This document shows, piece after piece, positions 1 to 7,357 of a stretch of 43,952 nucleotides of DNA (the first letter of the stretch is position 1; every line of letters starts with the position of its first letter). Where the stretch lies: assembly GCF_009208775.1 (NCBI RefSeq), contig NZ_CM018765.1:1-43952 (forward strand), given 5' to 3'. The notes under the pieces were generated by a model that saw nothing but the letters and a program-made list of their open reading frames with translations, was not told the DNA's origin and did not search any database. This DNA is from Silvanigrella paludirubra. GTDB lineage: Bacteria > Bdellovibrionota_B > Oligoflexia > Silvanigrellales > Silvanigrellaceae. Both the position numbers and the translations under genes were made by a program.

Positions 1-127
1 ATATGTAATTGGAATCAGTGACAGATATTGAACTAAATTTTATATTATCAATCTTTACAGGTATATTTGAGATTAATGAATTTTCATTTCCTGTATTATT
101 ACCCCAACAATAAGCTGAATTATCAAG
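1..127. repeat. Terminal direct repeat, left copy (circularisation overlap)
   Basis: Bases 1-127 are identical to 43826-43952 by direct reading. A 127-base exact end overlap is what an assembler leaves when a circle is cut at one k-mer, and one gene is open across the join. The biological unit is therefore circular and about 43,825 bp. Confidence 0.95.
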
Positions 128-1048
128 ACTAATTCCACATGATATAAATAACCCAACAGCTATTGATTTAAATTTTTGAACCGTTTGCACTTGTACTGGA
201 AGATTTGAAAAATTACCTGATGAACCAGCATCACCAAGTTGTCCATAATCATTGGCTCCCCAACAATAAACAGAACCATCAGAAATTAATGCGCATGAAT
301 GATTTGCAACTTCAACATCAATTGCATTTGAAATTCCTTGAATTTTTAAAGGTTGTCCATTTGTTCCAGAACTCCAGCAATAAACTGAACCTGTTTTTGA
401 AACCCCACATGTTTGCCAATTCATAAATGGGTTAGAACTAGATCCTGTTTTAGAAGCAGAAACTGTAATAAAATCTTCATTAATTCCTGTTATTTGTTTT
501 GGCGTATTATTATTATTTTTGTTTCCAAATCCTACTCCTGTGCCCCAACAATAAATTTTATTGTCATTTGATAAAGCACATGTATATAATGTTCCTGATG
601 AAATTTTTTTAAATTTTAGTAAATCTGAATTAGTTACAAGTACAGGTACATTTGAATCGTTATTACTACTTCCTGATCCGCCAAATGAATTTCCTAATTG
701 TCCGTGATCATTAGAACCCCAACAATACGTTCCACTATCAGCAATTCCACAAGTATGATCCATTCCAGCATTAATTAAATTAAAATTTATATTTCCTGAT
801 ATATCAGCCCAGTTACTTTGCAAATCTTTGGTACCATTGCCTAGATTTCCAAAGTCATTCAAACCTATACACCTAGATTTTCCATCAGATATTAATCCAC
901 AAGCATATCCATAACCAACAGTAATTTGTTTTGCATTTGAATTTAAATCGGAACTTTGATTATTTCCTGAAGAATCGTTTGATTTACCACAACTAATAAT
1001 TCCTAATACTGATAAATAAACTAGGCTAATATTTCTTCTTTCTAGCAT
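1..1048 (-). CDS. RCC1-repeat lipoprotein, N-terminal part (continues across the circular join)
   Basis: The ATG at 1048-1046 is preceded by AAGGAG. The protein opens with a lipoprotein signal ending GIISC, with the lipobox cysteine at residue 20, so it is probably lipid-anchored on the cell surface or in the periplasm. The rest is a series of about 50-residue units with YCWG and GQLG motifs, the hallmark of RCC1 beta-propeller repeats; about seven can be counted, the number of blades in an RCC1 propeller. The frame runs off the left edge and continues in phase at the right edge (stop at 43728), giving 381 residues on the circle. It lies 3 bp downstream of a small lipoprotein gene and upstream of traF in a conjugation operon, which suggests a surface role in mating or attachment; that role is inferred. 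RCC1 proteins are not standard Trb/VirB components. Confidence 0.85.
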   Translation of the reverse strand, partial: MLERRNISLVYLSVLGIISCGKSNDSSGNNQSSDLNSNAKQITVGYGYACGLISDGKSRCIGLNDFGNLGNGTKDLQSNWADISGNINFNLINAGMDHTCGIADSGTYCWGSNDHGQLGNSFGGSGSSNNDSNVPVLVTNSDLLKFKKISSGTLYTCALSNDNKIYCWGTGVGFGNKNNNNTPKQITGINEDFITVSASKTGSSSNPFMNWQTCGVSKTGSVYCWSSGTNGQPLKIQGISNAIDVEVANHSCALISDGSVYCWGANDYGQLGDAGSSGNFSNLPVQVQTVQKFKSIAVGLFISCGISLDNSAYCWGNNTGNENSLISNIPVKIDNIKFSSISVTDSNYI

Positions 1049-1051
1049 AAA

Positions 1052-1252
1052 TTACTCCTTATTATTCTCATTCTTATCTTTATTTCCAACCCATGTTTTA
1101 TACTCTTTGTTACTTTTTTTTCTCCAACCATCTCCTATGAAACTATTAATTTCTTCAACTTCCTTATCTTCTGTTAAATTTGAACTTGTTTCTTTAGTAC
1201 AAGAAAATAAGGCAAAGGGTACAAACACTAGAAGTAAAAATAATTTTTTCAT
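1052..1252 (-). CDS. Small lipoprotein in the T4SS operon (TrbK/VirB7 position)
   Basis: This 66-residue protein has a lipoprotein signal (MKKLFLLLVFVPFALFSC, cysteine 18) followed by a short polar, charged tail. It lies between trbJ and the RCC1 gene, where P-type systems often carry a small lipoprotein (TrbK entry exclusion or a VirB7 core lipoprotein); which of these it is cannot be told from sequence. Its last 25 or so residues (INSFIG...KEYKTWVGNK) closely match the C-terminus of the upstream TrbJ-like protein (INRFVG...STYKTWVGSK), and 17 bases are identical at 1086-1102 and 1284-1300. The tail therefore looks copied from, or exchanged with, trbJ. Confidence 0.75.
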   Translation of the reverse strand: MKKLFLLLVFVPFALFSCTKETSSNLTEDKEVEEINSFIGDGWRKKSNKEYKTWVGNKDKNENNKE

Positions 1253-1273
1253 ATTGTCTCCTAAAAATAATTT

Positions 1274-1945
1274 CTATTTAGAACCAACCCATGTTTTATA
1301 AGTAGAATCTTGTTTTTTATTGTATTTACTGCCAACAAATCTGTTTATTACAGTCAAATCATCATTTTCTTTTTGAATTTGATTTGCCCTATATGAATTT
1401 GCGGCTCGCATCTCAGAAGCCATAAGTGTGTTCATTTGTGATAGCGTTTCTAACGTTGATTTTGCAATTTGACTTGCAGAATTTAGAGAAGCAGAATTTA
1501 AATTTTGTTCTTCTTGATTAGATATTGCTTGATTTGCAACTTGAATTTGAGATGATAATAAGCTTAATAAAGCAGAACTTCTTCCCATATATTCTTGTGA
1601 TAAATTAATTCTATCTGAATCTCCTTTATAATTAAATCCAGGAAAATATTTATTAAAGTCATTGAGTGAATTATTTACATTCCTAGATATTTCTCTTGAG
1701 CTATCTATTTGAGTAATAAGCTCTTGCAAATGCTTTCTATATGTCATCCAATTTAATCTTTTCCATGCGTCAACATCATTTGATAAATTTTGTACAAGTT
1801 GAAGTTGTGTAGTTATTTGTTGATAAATAGCTAGAAGTTGAGTAATTGATCCAATATCTACTACTGGCATACCACTAGACTGAACTGGAAAATGGAAAAA
1901 TACGGATACAGAAAGTGTTGCTATTGCTAATTGCTTCTTGATCAT
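1274..1945 (-). CDS. trbJ: TrbJ/VirB5-like conjugal transfer protein
   Basis: This 223-residue protein has a signal peptide (residues 1-24) and then the TrbJ-typical segment SSGMPVVDIGSITQLLAIY followed by long glutamine- and asparagine-rich helices, the three-helix TrbJ/VirB5 layout. In P-type systems this family forms a minor pilus component needed for pilus biogenesis and recipient contact. The ATG at 1945 follows AAGGATAG. It is the first gene of the operon that passes through the join to virB10, and it is read from the promoter at 1995-2022. Its extreme C-terminus (YKTWVGSK) is repeated in the next gene. Confidence 0.85.
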   Translation of the reverse strand: MIKKQLAIATLSVSVFFHFPVQSSGMPVVDIGSITQLLAIYQQITTQLQLVQNLSNDVDAWKRLNWMTYRKHLQELITQIDSSREISRNVNNSLNDFNKYFPGFNYKGDSDRINLSQEYMGRSSALLSLLSSQIQVANQAISNQEEQNLNSASLNSASQIAKSTLETLSQMNTLMASEMRAANSYRANQIQKENDDLTVINRFVGSKYNKKQDSTYKTWVGSK

Positions 1946-2372
1946 TTTCTATCCTTAAATATCTAACACTGCAAAAAAGTATCACTTCATTAAATTTATA
2001 TCATAAAAGTGATACGTGTCAATTTATACCAATTTTTTGACCTAAATAAATTTTGAATGTATATTTCTTTGTTACTCTTATTTTGTATCTATCTGTAATT
2101 ATGTAGTTATATTATTTTCTTTAAGGAGGTATTACTAAAATTCAAAACACGTGCTTAATTTTAAAGCATATATTTTTATATCAATTAATTGACCTTTTTT
2201 TGATTTTATAACAATGTTTATTGGTTTTTCTATTTTTATAACCTCATTATATTATAGATTAATTTAATAATATTTTATTAATTACATGTGATACATCAAA
2301 AACTTCTTATTGCGTAATTTGGATATGTTATGTTTATTAGGATTTTGGTATATCTATTTTTTAGGATAGTTT
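1946..2372. other. Divergent intergenic region between trbJ and the regulator gene
   Basis: This 427-bp A+T-rich gap holds the trbJ promoter and operator at its left end and a single GTGATAC element at 2288-2294 near its right end. I see no further gene or RNA. The ATG of the rightward gene at 2373 is preceded by TAGGATAG. Confidence 0.5.
1979..2022 (-). promoter_or_regulatory. Consensus sigma70 promoter with inverted-repeat operator for the trbJ operon
   Basis: On the minus strand TTGACA (2022-2017) and TATAAA (2000-1995) are 16 bp apart. A perfect 9-bp inverted repeat, GTATCACTT at 1979-1987 and AAGTGATAC at 2007-2015, places one arm in the promoter spacer and the other near the start point. 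This is an operator layout. GTGATAC recurs at 2288-2294 upstream of the divergent regulator gene at 2373, the obvious candidate ligand. Confidence 0.65.
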
Positions 2373-3005
2373 ATGACGTCTTCAATTGGTGACAGAATTA
2401 CATATTTAAGGAAACAAGCAAGATTAACAAGAATTTTTATTCGAGAAAAATATAGCATTTCAGAAAATACACTCCGAAAATGGGAAGAAAATAAATTAAA
2501 AGTACCTGAAGATAAAATTGATCTAATTTTTTATGTATTCAATAACGAAGGTGTACAGGTAACAAAAGAGTGGATTAAATCAGGGAAAGGCGACAAGCCT
2601 TTATTTTCAATTAATTATGAAAAAATAAAAATATCCTCAATAAAAAATGATGATGTTTTAGCTTTAGAGGAAATGCAATTACTTATTTCAACCGATAAAG
2701 AAAACCTAGTTTATATGCTTTTAGAGAATGATACTATGTTCCCTTATTACCAGCCAATTTCATGGATTATTGGCAAAAAAAATAATAACTTATCATCTTG
2801 TATTGGGAAAGATTGTATAATAAAAGTAAAAAATAACAATAGTTTTACTTTTAGACGTGTAGGTTACTCAGAAAAAAAGGATTGTTTTAATCTTTACATA
2901 CTAAATACATATGATATAAAGTTTTCTGACCCCGTTTATTATGATGTTGAAGTTGAATTTATTGCACCTATTTCATGGATAAGAAAAATATATGAGCAAA
3001 AATAA
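2373..3005 (+). CDS. HTH transcriptional regulator with degenerate S24 (LexA/CI-like) domain
   Basis: A 210-residue protein. Residues 5-60 form an XRE-type helix-turn-helix (GDRITYLRKQARLTRIFI, then SENTLRKWEENK). The C-terminal half resembles an S24/LexA/CI dimerisation domain: LENDTMFPYYQPISWIIGKK sits where S24 proteins have GDSM-P...GD, and FTFRRV sits where they have the catalytic lysine. The serine is therefore threonine and the lysine arginine, so self-cleavage looks lost, as in non-cleavable repressors. It is divergent from the trbJ operon, whose promoter carries an inverted repeat, so it is the likely conjugation switch. The next gene overlaps it by 14 bp. Confidence 0.7.
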   Translation: MTSSIGDRITYLRKQARLTRIFIREKYSISENTLRKWEENKLKVPEDKIDLIFYVFNNEGVQVTKEWIKSGKGDKPLFSINYEKIKISSIKNDDVLALEEMQLLISTDKENLVYMLLENDTMFPYYQPISWIIGKKNNNLSSCIGKDCIIKVKNNNSFTFRRVGYSEKKDCFNLYILNTYDIKFSDPVYYDVEVEFIAPISWIRKIYEQK

Positions 3006-3429
3006 AATTGAAATTGGTAATCAAAAAAGTCTGTTTCTTTATGAAACTAAAGTAAGAGTTGGAGATCTAAATTATGCAAATCATCTAGGTCATGATAATT
3101 TAATTAAAATCATTCATGATGTTAGAATGTCTTTTTTAGAAAAATATGGGCTTGGCGAAATAAATTTAGATATAAATATTGGTTTAATAATTGCAAATTT
3201 AAACATTAACTATTTATCACAATCTTTTTTAAACGACTTTTTAAGAATAAATGTTTATCCTGGTGAAATATATAATAGTTCATTTGAAATACTTTATAAA
3301 ATTGAAAACCAAAATGAAATTATCTCAATATGTTCAACTACAATGGTTTGCTGTGATATAATTAAAAAAAGACCTGTTAGAATTCCAGAAAAATTTTTAA
3401 AAATATTAAAGTATGAAAACATCATATAA
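2992..3429 (+). CDS. Hotdog-fold acyl-CoA thioesterase family protein (YbgC/FadM-like)
   Basis: A 145-residue single hotdog domain. The family N-terminal motif is visible as YETKVRVGDLNYANHLGHDN, with the catalytic-position aspartate in GDLNYANHLGH, followed by a long helix IIHDVRMSFLEKYGL and the strands expected of a hotdog fold. Members hydrolyse acyl-CoA or acyl-ACP thioesters in the cytoplasm; the substrate cannot be read. The gene overlaps the regulator by 14 bp, so they are probably cotranscribed. It converges on the next gene, overlapping its 3' end by 8 bp. With the FabG-like reductase nearby this suggests a small acyl-chain modification cassette. Confidence 0.7.
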   Translation: MSKNKIEIGNQKSLFLYETKVRVGDLNYANHLGHDNLIKIIHDVRMSFLEKYGLGEINLDINIGLIIANLNINYLSQSFLNDFLRINVYPGEIYNSSFEILYKIENQNEIISICSTTMVCCDIIKKRPVRIPEKFLKILKYENII

Positions 3430-4003
3430 TTTCATTTTTTTCTGATACTATTGATAAATCTTCTATACAATTTAATACTTGCCAGAGTGCGTTTTGCATG
3501 ATCTGATTTTGTTTAACAGCAAAATTAAGCTCTGAAAAATGGCGATGATTTGAAGAAAATGTAAGACAAGTACTAAATTCTTTGTGATTATTTAAAAACA
3601 TCACTCCGTTTTTTAATTCAAATTTCTTACGTCTTAACAAAATTTCATTATAGAATTTTGACGTATAATCAAATGTTGAATAAAGTAACGTTTTTTGAAT
3701 TCCTACGTTATCTTTTCTACATCTACAAGCAAAACGGTAAACTTCTCTCCAAATTTTATCTTCTTTCAAAAAATATTGAGATAAAAAATCATCACTATTT
3801 AAAAATTTAAACCATCCTGTATCACAAGCAAATGTTTTTGTTACAGGACTATCATGAAGTTTAAAAGCAACTGAAAAATACTGAATTCCACTCATATTTA
3901 ATGATTTAAAATCAACAGATTTTGACATTTCACTTTGTAAGTCAACATTACTTATTAGCTTAATCTTTGAATATATTTTTGATACTTCTTTTTCACTATT
4001 CAT
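3422..4003 (-). CDS. Unrecognised protein, possibly a stand-alone LuxR-type autoinducer-binding domain
   Basis: 193 residues with no signal peptide, no membrane segment and no helix-turn-helix. The order of elements recalls LuxR autoinducer-binding domains: a GIQYFSVAFKLHD strand early, aromatic-rich DTGWFKFL and KIWREVYRFACRC helices in the middle, then ELKNGVMFLNNHKEFSTCL followed by a polar strand, and a C-terminal helix (QNALWQVLNCIEDL). The similarity is by eye and weak. If right, it would be a ligand-binding protein without its own DNA-binding domain. It lies 11 bp downstream of the FabG-like gene on the same strand, so the two are probably one operon. Confidence 0.35.
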   Translation of the reverse strand: MNSEKEVSKIYSKIKLISNVDLQSEMSKSVDFKSLNMSGIQYFSVAFKLHDSPVTKTFACDTGWFKFLNSDDFLSQYFLKEDKIWREVYRFACRCRKDNVGIQKTLLYSTFDYTSKFYNEILLRRKKFELKNGVMFLNNHKEFSTCLTFSSNHRHFSELNFAVKQNQIMQNALWQVLNCIEDLSIVSEKNEII

Positions 4004-4014
4004 AAACTAATTTT

Positions 4015-4779
4015 TTACCTCATTATCATTCCGCCATCAACAGAAAGTGTTTGTCCTGTAATATATTTTGCCGCATCTGAAACTAAAAATAGAACACAAT
4101 TTGCTATTTCTATAGGGTTACCCTGATACTTTAATGGTATTTTTGAAAGAACGATCTTTGTTACTTCTTCACTGACTTGTGCTGTCATATCAGTTTTAAT
4201 AAATCCTGGAGCAATACAATTTACTCTTAAATTTTTACTTGCATATTCCAGAGCAATACTTTTCGTTAATCCTAAAATAGCTGCTTTTGAAGTGGCGTAT
4301 ACTGAATTTCCCATATCACCAGTAATACCTAAAACCGAAGATAAATTTACAATTGAAGATGAACTTGATCTTAATAATAAAGGTAGACAGTATTTAATGC
4401 AATTAAAATGGCCTTTAACATTACTATCCATTACTTCGTCGTATTCTTCTTCTTTGAATCTTAGTGCTAGTGCTGCCTTTGCTATACCAGCATTATTTAT
4501 TAAAATATCGAGTTTTTTAAATTCTTTTGAAATATTTTCTACCGAAAATTTAACATCTGCACTATTAGCCACATCAAATTTCATTACTTCACATTTACCG
4601 TTAAATTTTTCAATTTCAGATTTTAATTCAAGAGCTGATTTTTCATCTTTATTATAATTTATAAAAACATAAGAACCATGTTTTGCTAAGTTTAGAGCTA
4701 TCTCTCTTCCAATTCCCCTTGAAGCCCCAGTTACTAATGAAATTTTACCATCTAAAAAATTTTCTTTAAATACTGTCAT
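4015..4779 (-). CDS. fabG: Short-chain dehydrogenase, 3-oxoacyl-ACP reductase family (FabG-like)
   Basis: A classical short-chain dehydrogenase of about 254 residues. It has the NADP(H) motif TGASRGIG, NNAG, the catalytic serine in IVNLSSVLG, YATSK for the tyrosine/lysine pair, the family PGFIKTDM and the C-terminal ITGQTLSVDGGM. FabG-type enzymes reduce 3-oxoacyl-ACP to 3-hydroxyacyl-ACP using NADPH. I place the start at 4779 (MTVFKENFLDGK), which has a GGGG ribosome site and matches the family length; an upstream in-frame ATG at 4824 lacks one. As a plasmid copy it more likely serves a special acyl product, such as a signal or modified lipid, than bulk fatty-acid synthesis. Confidence 0.85.
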   Translation of the reverse strand: MTVFKENFLDGKISLVTGASRGIGREIALNLAKHGSYVFINYNKDEKSALELKSEIEKFNGKCEVMKFDVANSADVKFSVENISKEFKKLDILINNAGIAKAALALRFKEEEYDEVMDSNVKGHFNCIKYCLPLLLRSSSSSIVNLSSVLGITGDMGNSVYATSKAAILGLTKSIALEYASKNLRVNCIAPGFIKTDMTAQVSEEVTKIVLSKIPLKYQGNPIEIANCVLFLVSDAAKYITGQTLSVDGGMIMR

Positions 4780-5104
4780 TTTATAACCCCAAGTGATGTA
4801 TTTGAATATACCAAAATAAAACATGATTTCTTTTATAACAATAAAGTTTTTGCTGTTTTTAATCTTATAGTCAAGTTTTTCTAAATATATTTATTTTTAA
4901 TATAATATAAAATTGTTAATTCTATTTGATTTATGAATATTAAGTGTTGTTTTATTGAAAATATTTTAAAATTAAAATTATAAATTTCTCTTTCTATTTA
5001 TTTCGTGGTGTTAAAAATTTTGCATAACTGATCTTGACTTCCAAGTCCCCTCAAAATACAGTAGTACTGTCATTCAGTAATTCTGTATTTTGAGGGGAGA
5101 AAAA
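4780..5104. other. Intergenic region upstream of the replication operon
   Basis: 325 bp between the divergent fabG-like gene and the AbrB-like gene. The left 240 bp are plain A+T-rich sequence in which I see nothing. The right end carries the promoter and the nested palindromes described separately. Confidence 0.4.
5034..5099 (+). promoter_or_regulatory. Replication-operon promoter with nested palindromes covering the -10 box and ribosome site
   Basis: TTGACT (5034-5039) and TACAGT (5057-5062) are 17 bp apart. A perfect 15-bp inverted repeat, CCCCTCAAAATACAG at 5047-5061 and CTGTATTTTGAGGGG at 5083-5097, overlaps the -10 box with one arm and the GAGGGGAG ribosome site (5092-5099) with the other. 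ACAGTAGTACTGT (5058-5070) is a second palindrome. The layout fits autogenous repression by the AbrB-like product at DNA level. Only the right arm and the second palindrome's tail fall inside the predicted transcript, so RNA-level masking is less certain. Confidence 0.6.
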
Positions 5105-5299
5105 ATGGATCATGTAAAACAAATTAACGATAGAGGTGTTTTAACTATTCCGTCCAACATTAGAAAGCATTTAGATCTTAAAGCTGGTGATTACGTTTCG
5201 TTTAAAGTAAATGATAATGGTGTTGTAGAAATATCAAAAGTTCAATTGGAAATTAAGCAAGTAATTAATACAAATGTACAAACATTAATAAATAAATGA
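5105..5299 (+). CDS. AbrB/SpoVT-family DNA-binding protein, probable replication repressor
   Basis: 64 residues forming one swapped-hairpin AbrB domain: QINDRGVLTIPSNIRKHLDL then KAGDYVSFKVNDNGVVEISK. An in-frame TTG at 5090 would lie inside the palindrome; the ATG at 5105 has GAGGGGAG upstream and matches the domain start. It directly precedes the primase-helicase and repC genes, the place where IncQ plasmids carry a small autorepressor of repA and repC (RepF). No toxin gene is next to it, so an antitoxin role is unlikely. Confidence 0.8.
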   Translation: MDHVKQINDRGVLTIPSNIRKHLDLKAGDYVSFKVNDNGVVEISKVQLEIKQVINTNVQTLINK

Positions 5300-5311
5300 G
5301 GTATGGTTGTT

Positions 5312-7357
5312 ATGTTAATTAGCGAAAGTACCATTAGAAAAATTAAAGATACAGTTGATTGTAGAAACCTGATTAAATCACTAGGAATTAAACTAAATAA
5401 TAATTCAAATATTTCATGTTCTGAAATTAATCCAAATCATGAAGATAAAAACCCATCTATGGCTGTTTATCAAGATCATGTTCTTTGTTTTTCTTGTGGG
5501 TTTAATGCTGACGCAATTAAAATTATTCAAAATTTAAAATCTAAATCTTTCACTGAATCTGTTGAATATATTTGTCATAATTATAATATAAAAGTTGAAT
5601 ATGAAAATAATAAAAAGAATTCATATGAAAATAAAAATATTGATATTTTAGAAAAAATCTGGGATCTTTCGAAAGATGTTGAAGTTACAAATTCATTTAT
5701 GAATTGGATGAAAAAAAGGAATATTGATGTAAAATCTGCATATCAATCGGGATGTAGAGATATTTTTCCAATTAGAAGTAAAATATGTGAATTAATTAAA
5801 TCTTGCCCAGAAAATGACTTAAAAAATTCAGGACTAATGAATGATAAAAATGAGCTTTGGAAGCCAATTGCCGAAATAATTAGAGGGAACAAAGCATATT
5901 ATGGATTTATTCTTCCTATTTTCAATTCTGAAAATAAAATTGTAAATATTAGATATAGATTATATGAAAATATAATTATAAAAATAACTAATAAAGAAGG
6001 AAAGTTAGTAGAAAAAACTATAAAAGTATATGCTCAACCTAAAGCTAGTAACCATATACTTGGCTTCAATCAATTAAATTCTACAAAAAAATCATTATAT
6101 ATATGTGAGGGAGAGCCTGATTATTTATCATTAAAAACATATTTCAATAGAAATAGTATCGAAGATTCAGATGTTCTAGGATTTTGTGTATTGACAAAAG
6201 ATTGGAAAGATGAATTTAATAATGAAATAAGAAAATACGATAATATTAAAATTTGCTTACACGATACGCATAAAGCCATAGCTATTTCAAATATAATTCA
6301 AAAATCATTAATTTCTTATTGTGAAAAAAAGGAAGAAAAAGAGCATTGGAAAAACAATTTTTATGAATGCTTTTTCCCAGAAAATAATGATATTAATGAT
6401 CACTTAGTTAAAAATGAACTTAATAATGAGACATTTAAGTTTATATTAAAAAAATTTGATGCTTCACAAGAAAATGTAATTGATACTTCTAATAAAATTT
6501 CAAATTTTAATTTTTTACCTCTAAATATTTTGGATATTTGTTCAAAACAACCTCCAAAACTTGAATTTATTTTTCCTGGTTTATTAAGGGGAATAGTAGG
6601 AAGTGTGGTTGCGTCTGGAGGTACTGGAAAAACAATGTGGGCATTACAAACTTGTTCAAGTATTGCTTGCGGAAACGATATGCTAAAATATGGGCAACTT
6701 AATACTGGTAAATCAGTACTACTTTCAGGAGAAGACCCTGAACAAATAACAGCTCTAAGATTACATTCTATGTGCAAATATCTCTCAGAAAAAGAAATTC
6801 ATGAACTAAATAAAAACATGTTTATTTATTCTATATCTGGTAAAAATCCTAACATAATGGATAAAAATTGGTTTGAATGGATAAAAAATGTAACAATAAA
6901 TTCAAAATTAGTTATTATTGACACACTTAGAGTTTTTCATAATTTAGAAGAAAATGATAGTGGAAAAATGTCTGAGCTTATTAAAATAATGAGTTCTATT
7001 GCAACAGAAAACAATACAAGCATATTATTTTTACATCATACAAATAAAAATAGCGCAAATAATTCAAGCGGTGGAGACCAACAAGCTAGTCGTGGTAGTT
7101 CTGTTTTAACAGATAATATTAAACTTCAAATCAACCTTGTAACAATGACAAGCACCGAAGCAAAAGATTTGGGTATAGATGAGCAAGACAGAAAATTATA
7201 TGTTAAATATGTTTACTCAAAGATGAATTATGGTTCACCTATTGCTGATAGATGGCTAAAAAGAGAAGATGGTGGAATATTAAAACCAACTGATTTAACT
7301 AAGAAAGAATCAAATAATATCTCTCAAATTTTTGGAGGACGTAAAGGTGGTATCTAA
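5312..7357 (+). CDS. Primase-helicase: CHC2-like zinc finger, TOPRIM, RepA-like ATPase
   Basis: About 681 residues. An N-terminal DnaG-type zinc finger spans residues 36-70 (HEDKNPSMAVYQDHVLCFSCG), a TOPRIM motif ICEGEPDYLSL lies near residue 260, and the C-terminal third is a hexameric RepA/DnaB-type ATPase with Walker A SGGTGKTMW near 434, VLLSGEDPEQ, Walker B LVIIDTLRVF and FLHHTNK. It should unwind the origin and prime synthesis. The usual first zinc ligand (CPFH) reads NPNH; Cys36 may substitute. I prefer the ATG at 5312, 10 bp from GAGG; the ATG at 5303 is too close to it. Its 3' end overlaps repC by 11 bp. Confidence 0.85.
   Translation: MLISESTIRKIKDTVDCRNLIKSLGIKLNNNSNISCSEINPNHEDKNPSMAVYQDHVLCFSCGFNADAIKIIQNLKSKSFTESVEYICHNYNIKVEYENNKKNSYENKNIDILEKIWDLSKDVEVTNSFMNWMKKRNIDVKSAYQSGCRDIFPIRSKICELIKSCPENDLKNSGLMNDKNELWKPIAEIIRGNKAYYGFILPIFNSENKIVNIRYRLYENIIIKITNKEGKLVEKTIKVYAQPKASNHILGFNQLNSTKKSLYICEGEPDYLSLKTYFNRNSIEDSDVLGFCVLTKDWKDEFNNEIRKYDNIKICLHDTHKAIAISNIIQKSLISYCEKKEEKEHWKNNFYECFFPENNDINDHLVKNELNNETFKFILKKFDASQENVIDTSNKISNFNFLPLNILDICSKQPPKLEFIFPGLLRGIVGSVVASGGTGKTMWALQTCSSIACGNDMLKYGQLNTGKSVLLSGEDPEQITALRLHSMCKYLSEKEIHELNKNMFIYSISGKNPNIMDKNWFEWIKNVTINSKLVIIDTLRVFHNLEENDSGKMSELIKIMSSIATENNTSILFLHHTNKNSANNSSGGDQQASRGSSVLTDNIKLQINLVTMTSTEAKDLGIDEQDRKLYVKYVYSKMNYGSPIADRWLKREDGGILKPTDLTKKESNNISQIFGGRKGGI

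Noticed and set aside
205-426. Asn/His/Gln-rich plus-strand frame
   Set aside because: Antisense to the RCC1 repeats; composition is a by-product of the repeat codons.
4292-4657. 121-residue plus-strand frame
   Set aside because: Antisense to the FabG-like gene, whose motifs are complete.
5105-5299. AbrB-like protein as an antitoxin
   Set aside because: No small toxin gene is adjacent; the next gene is the primase-helicase, so a replication repressor fits better.
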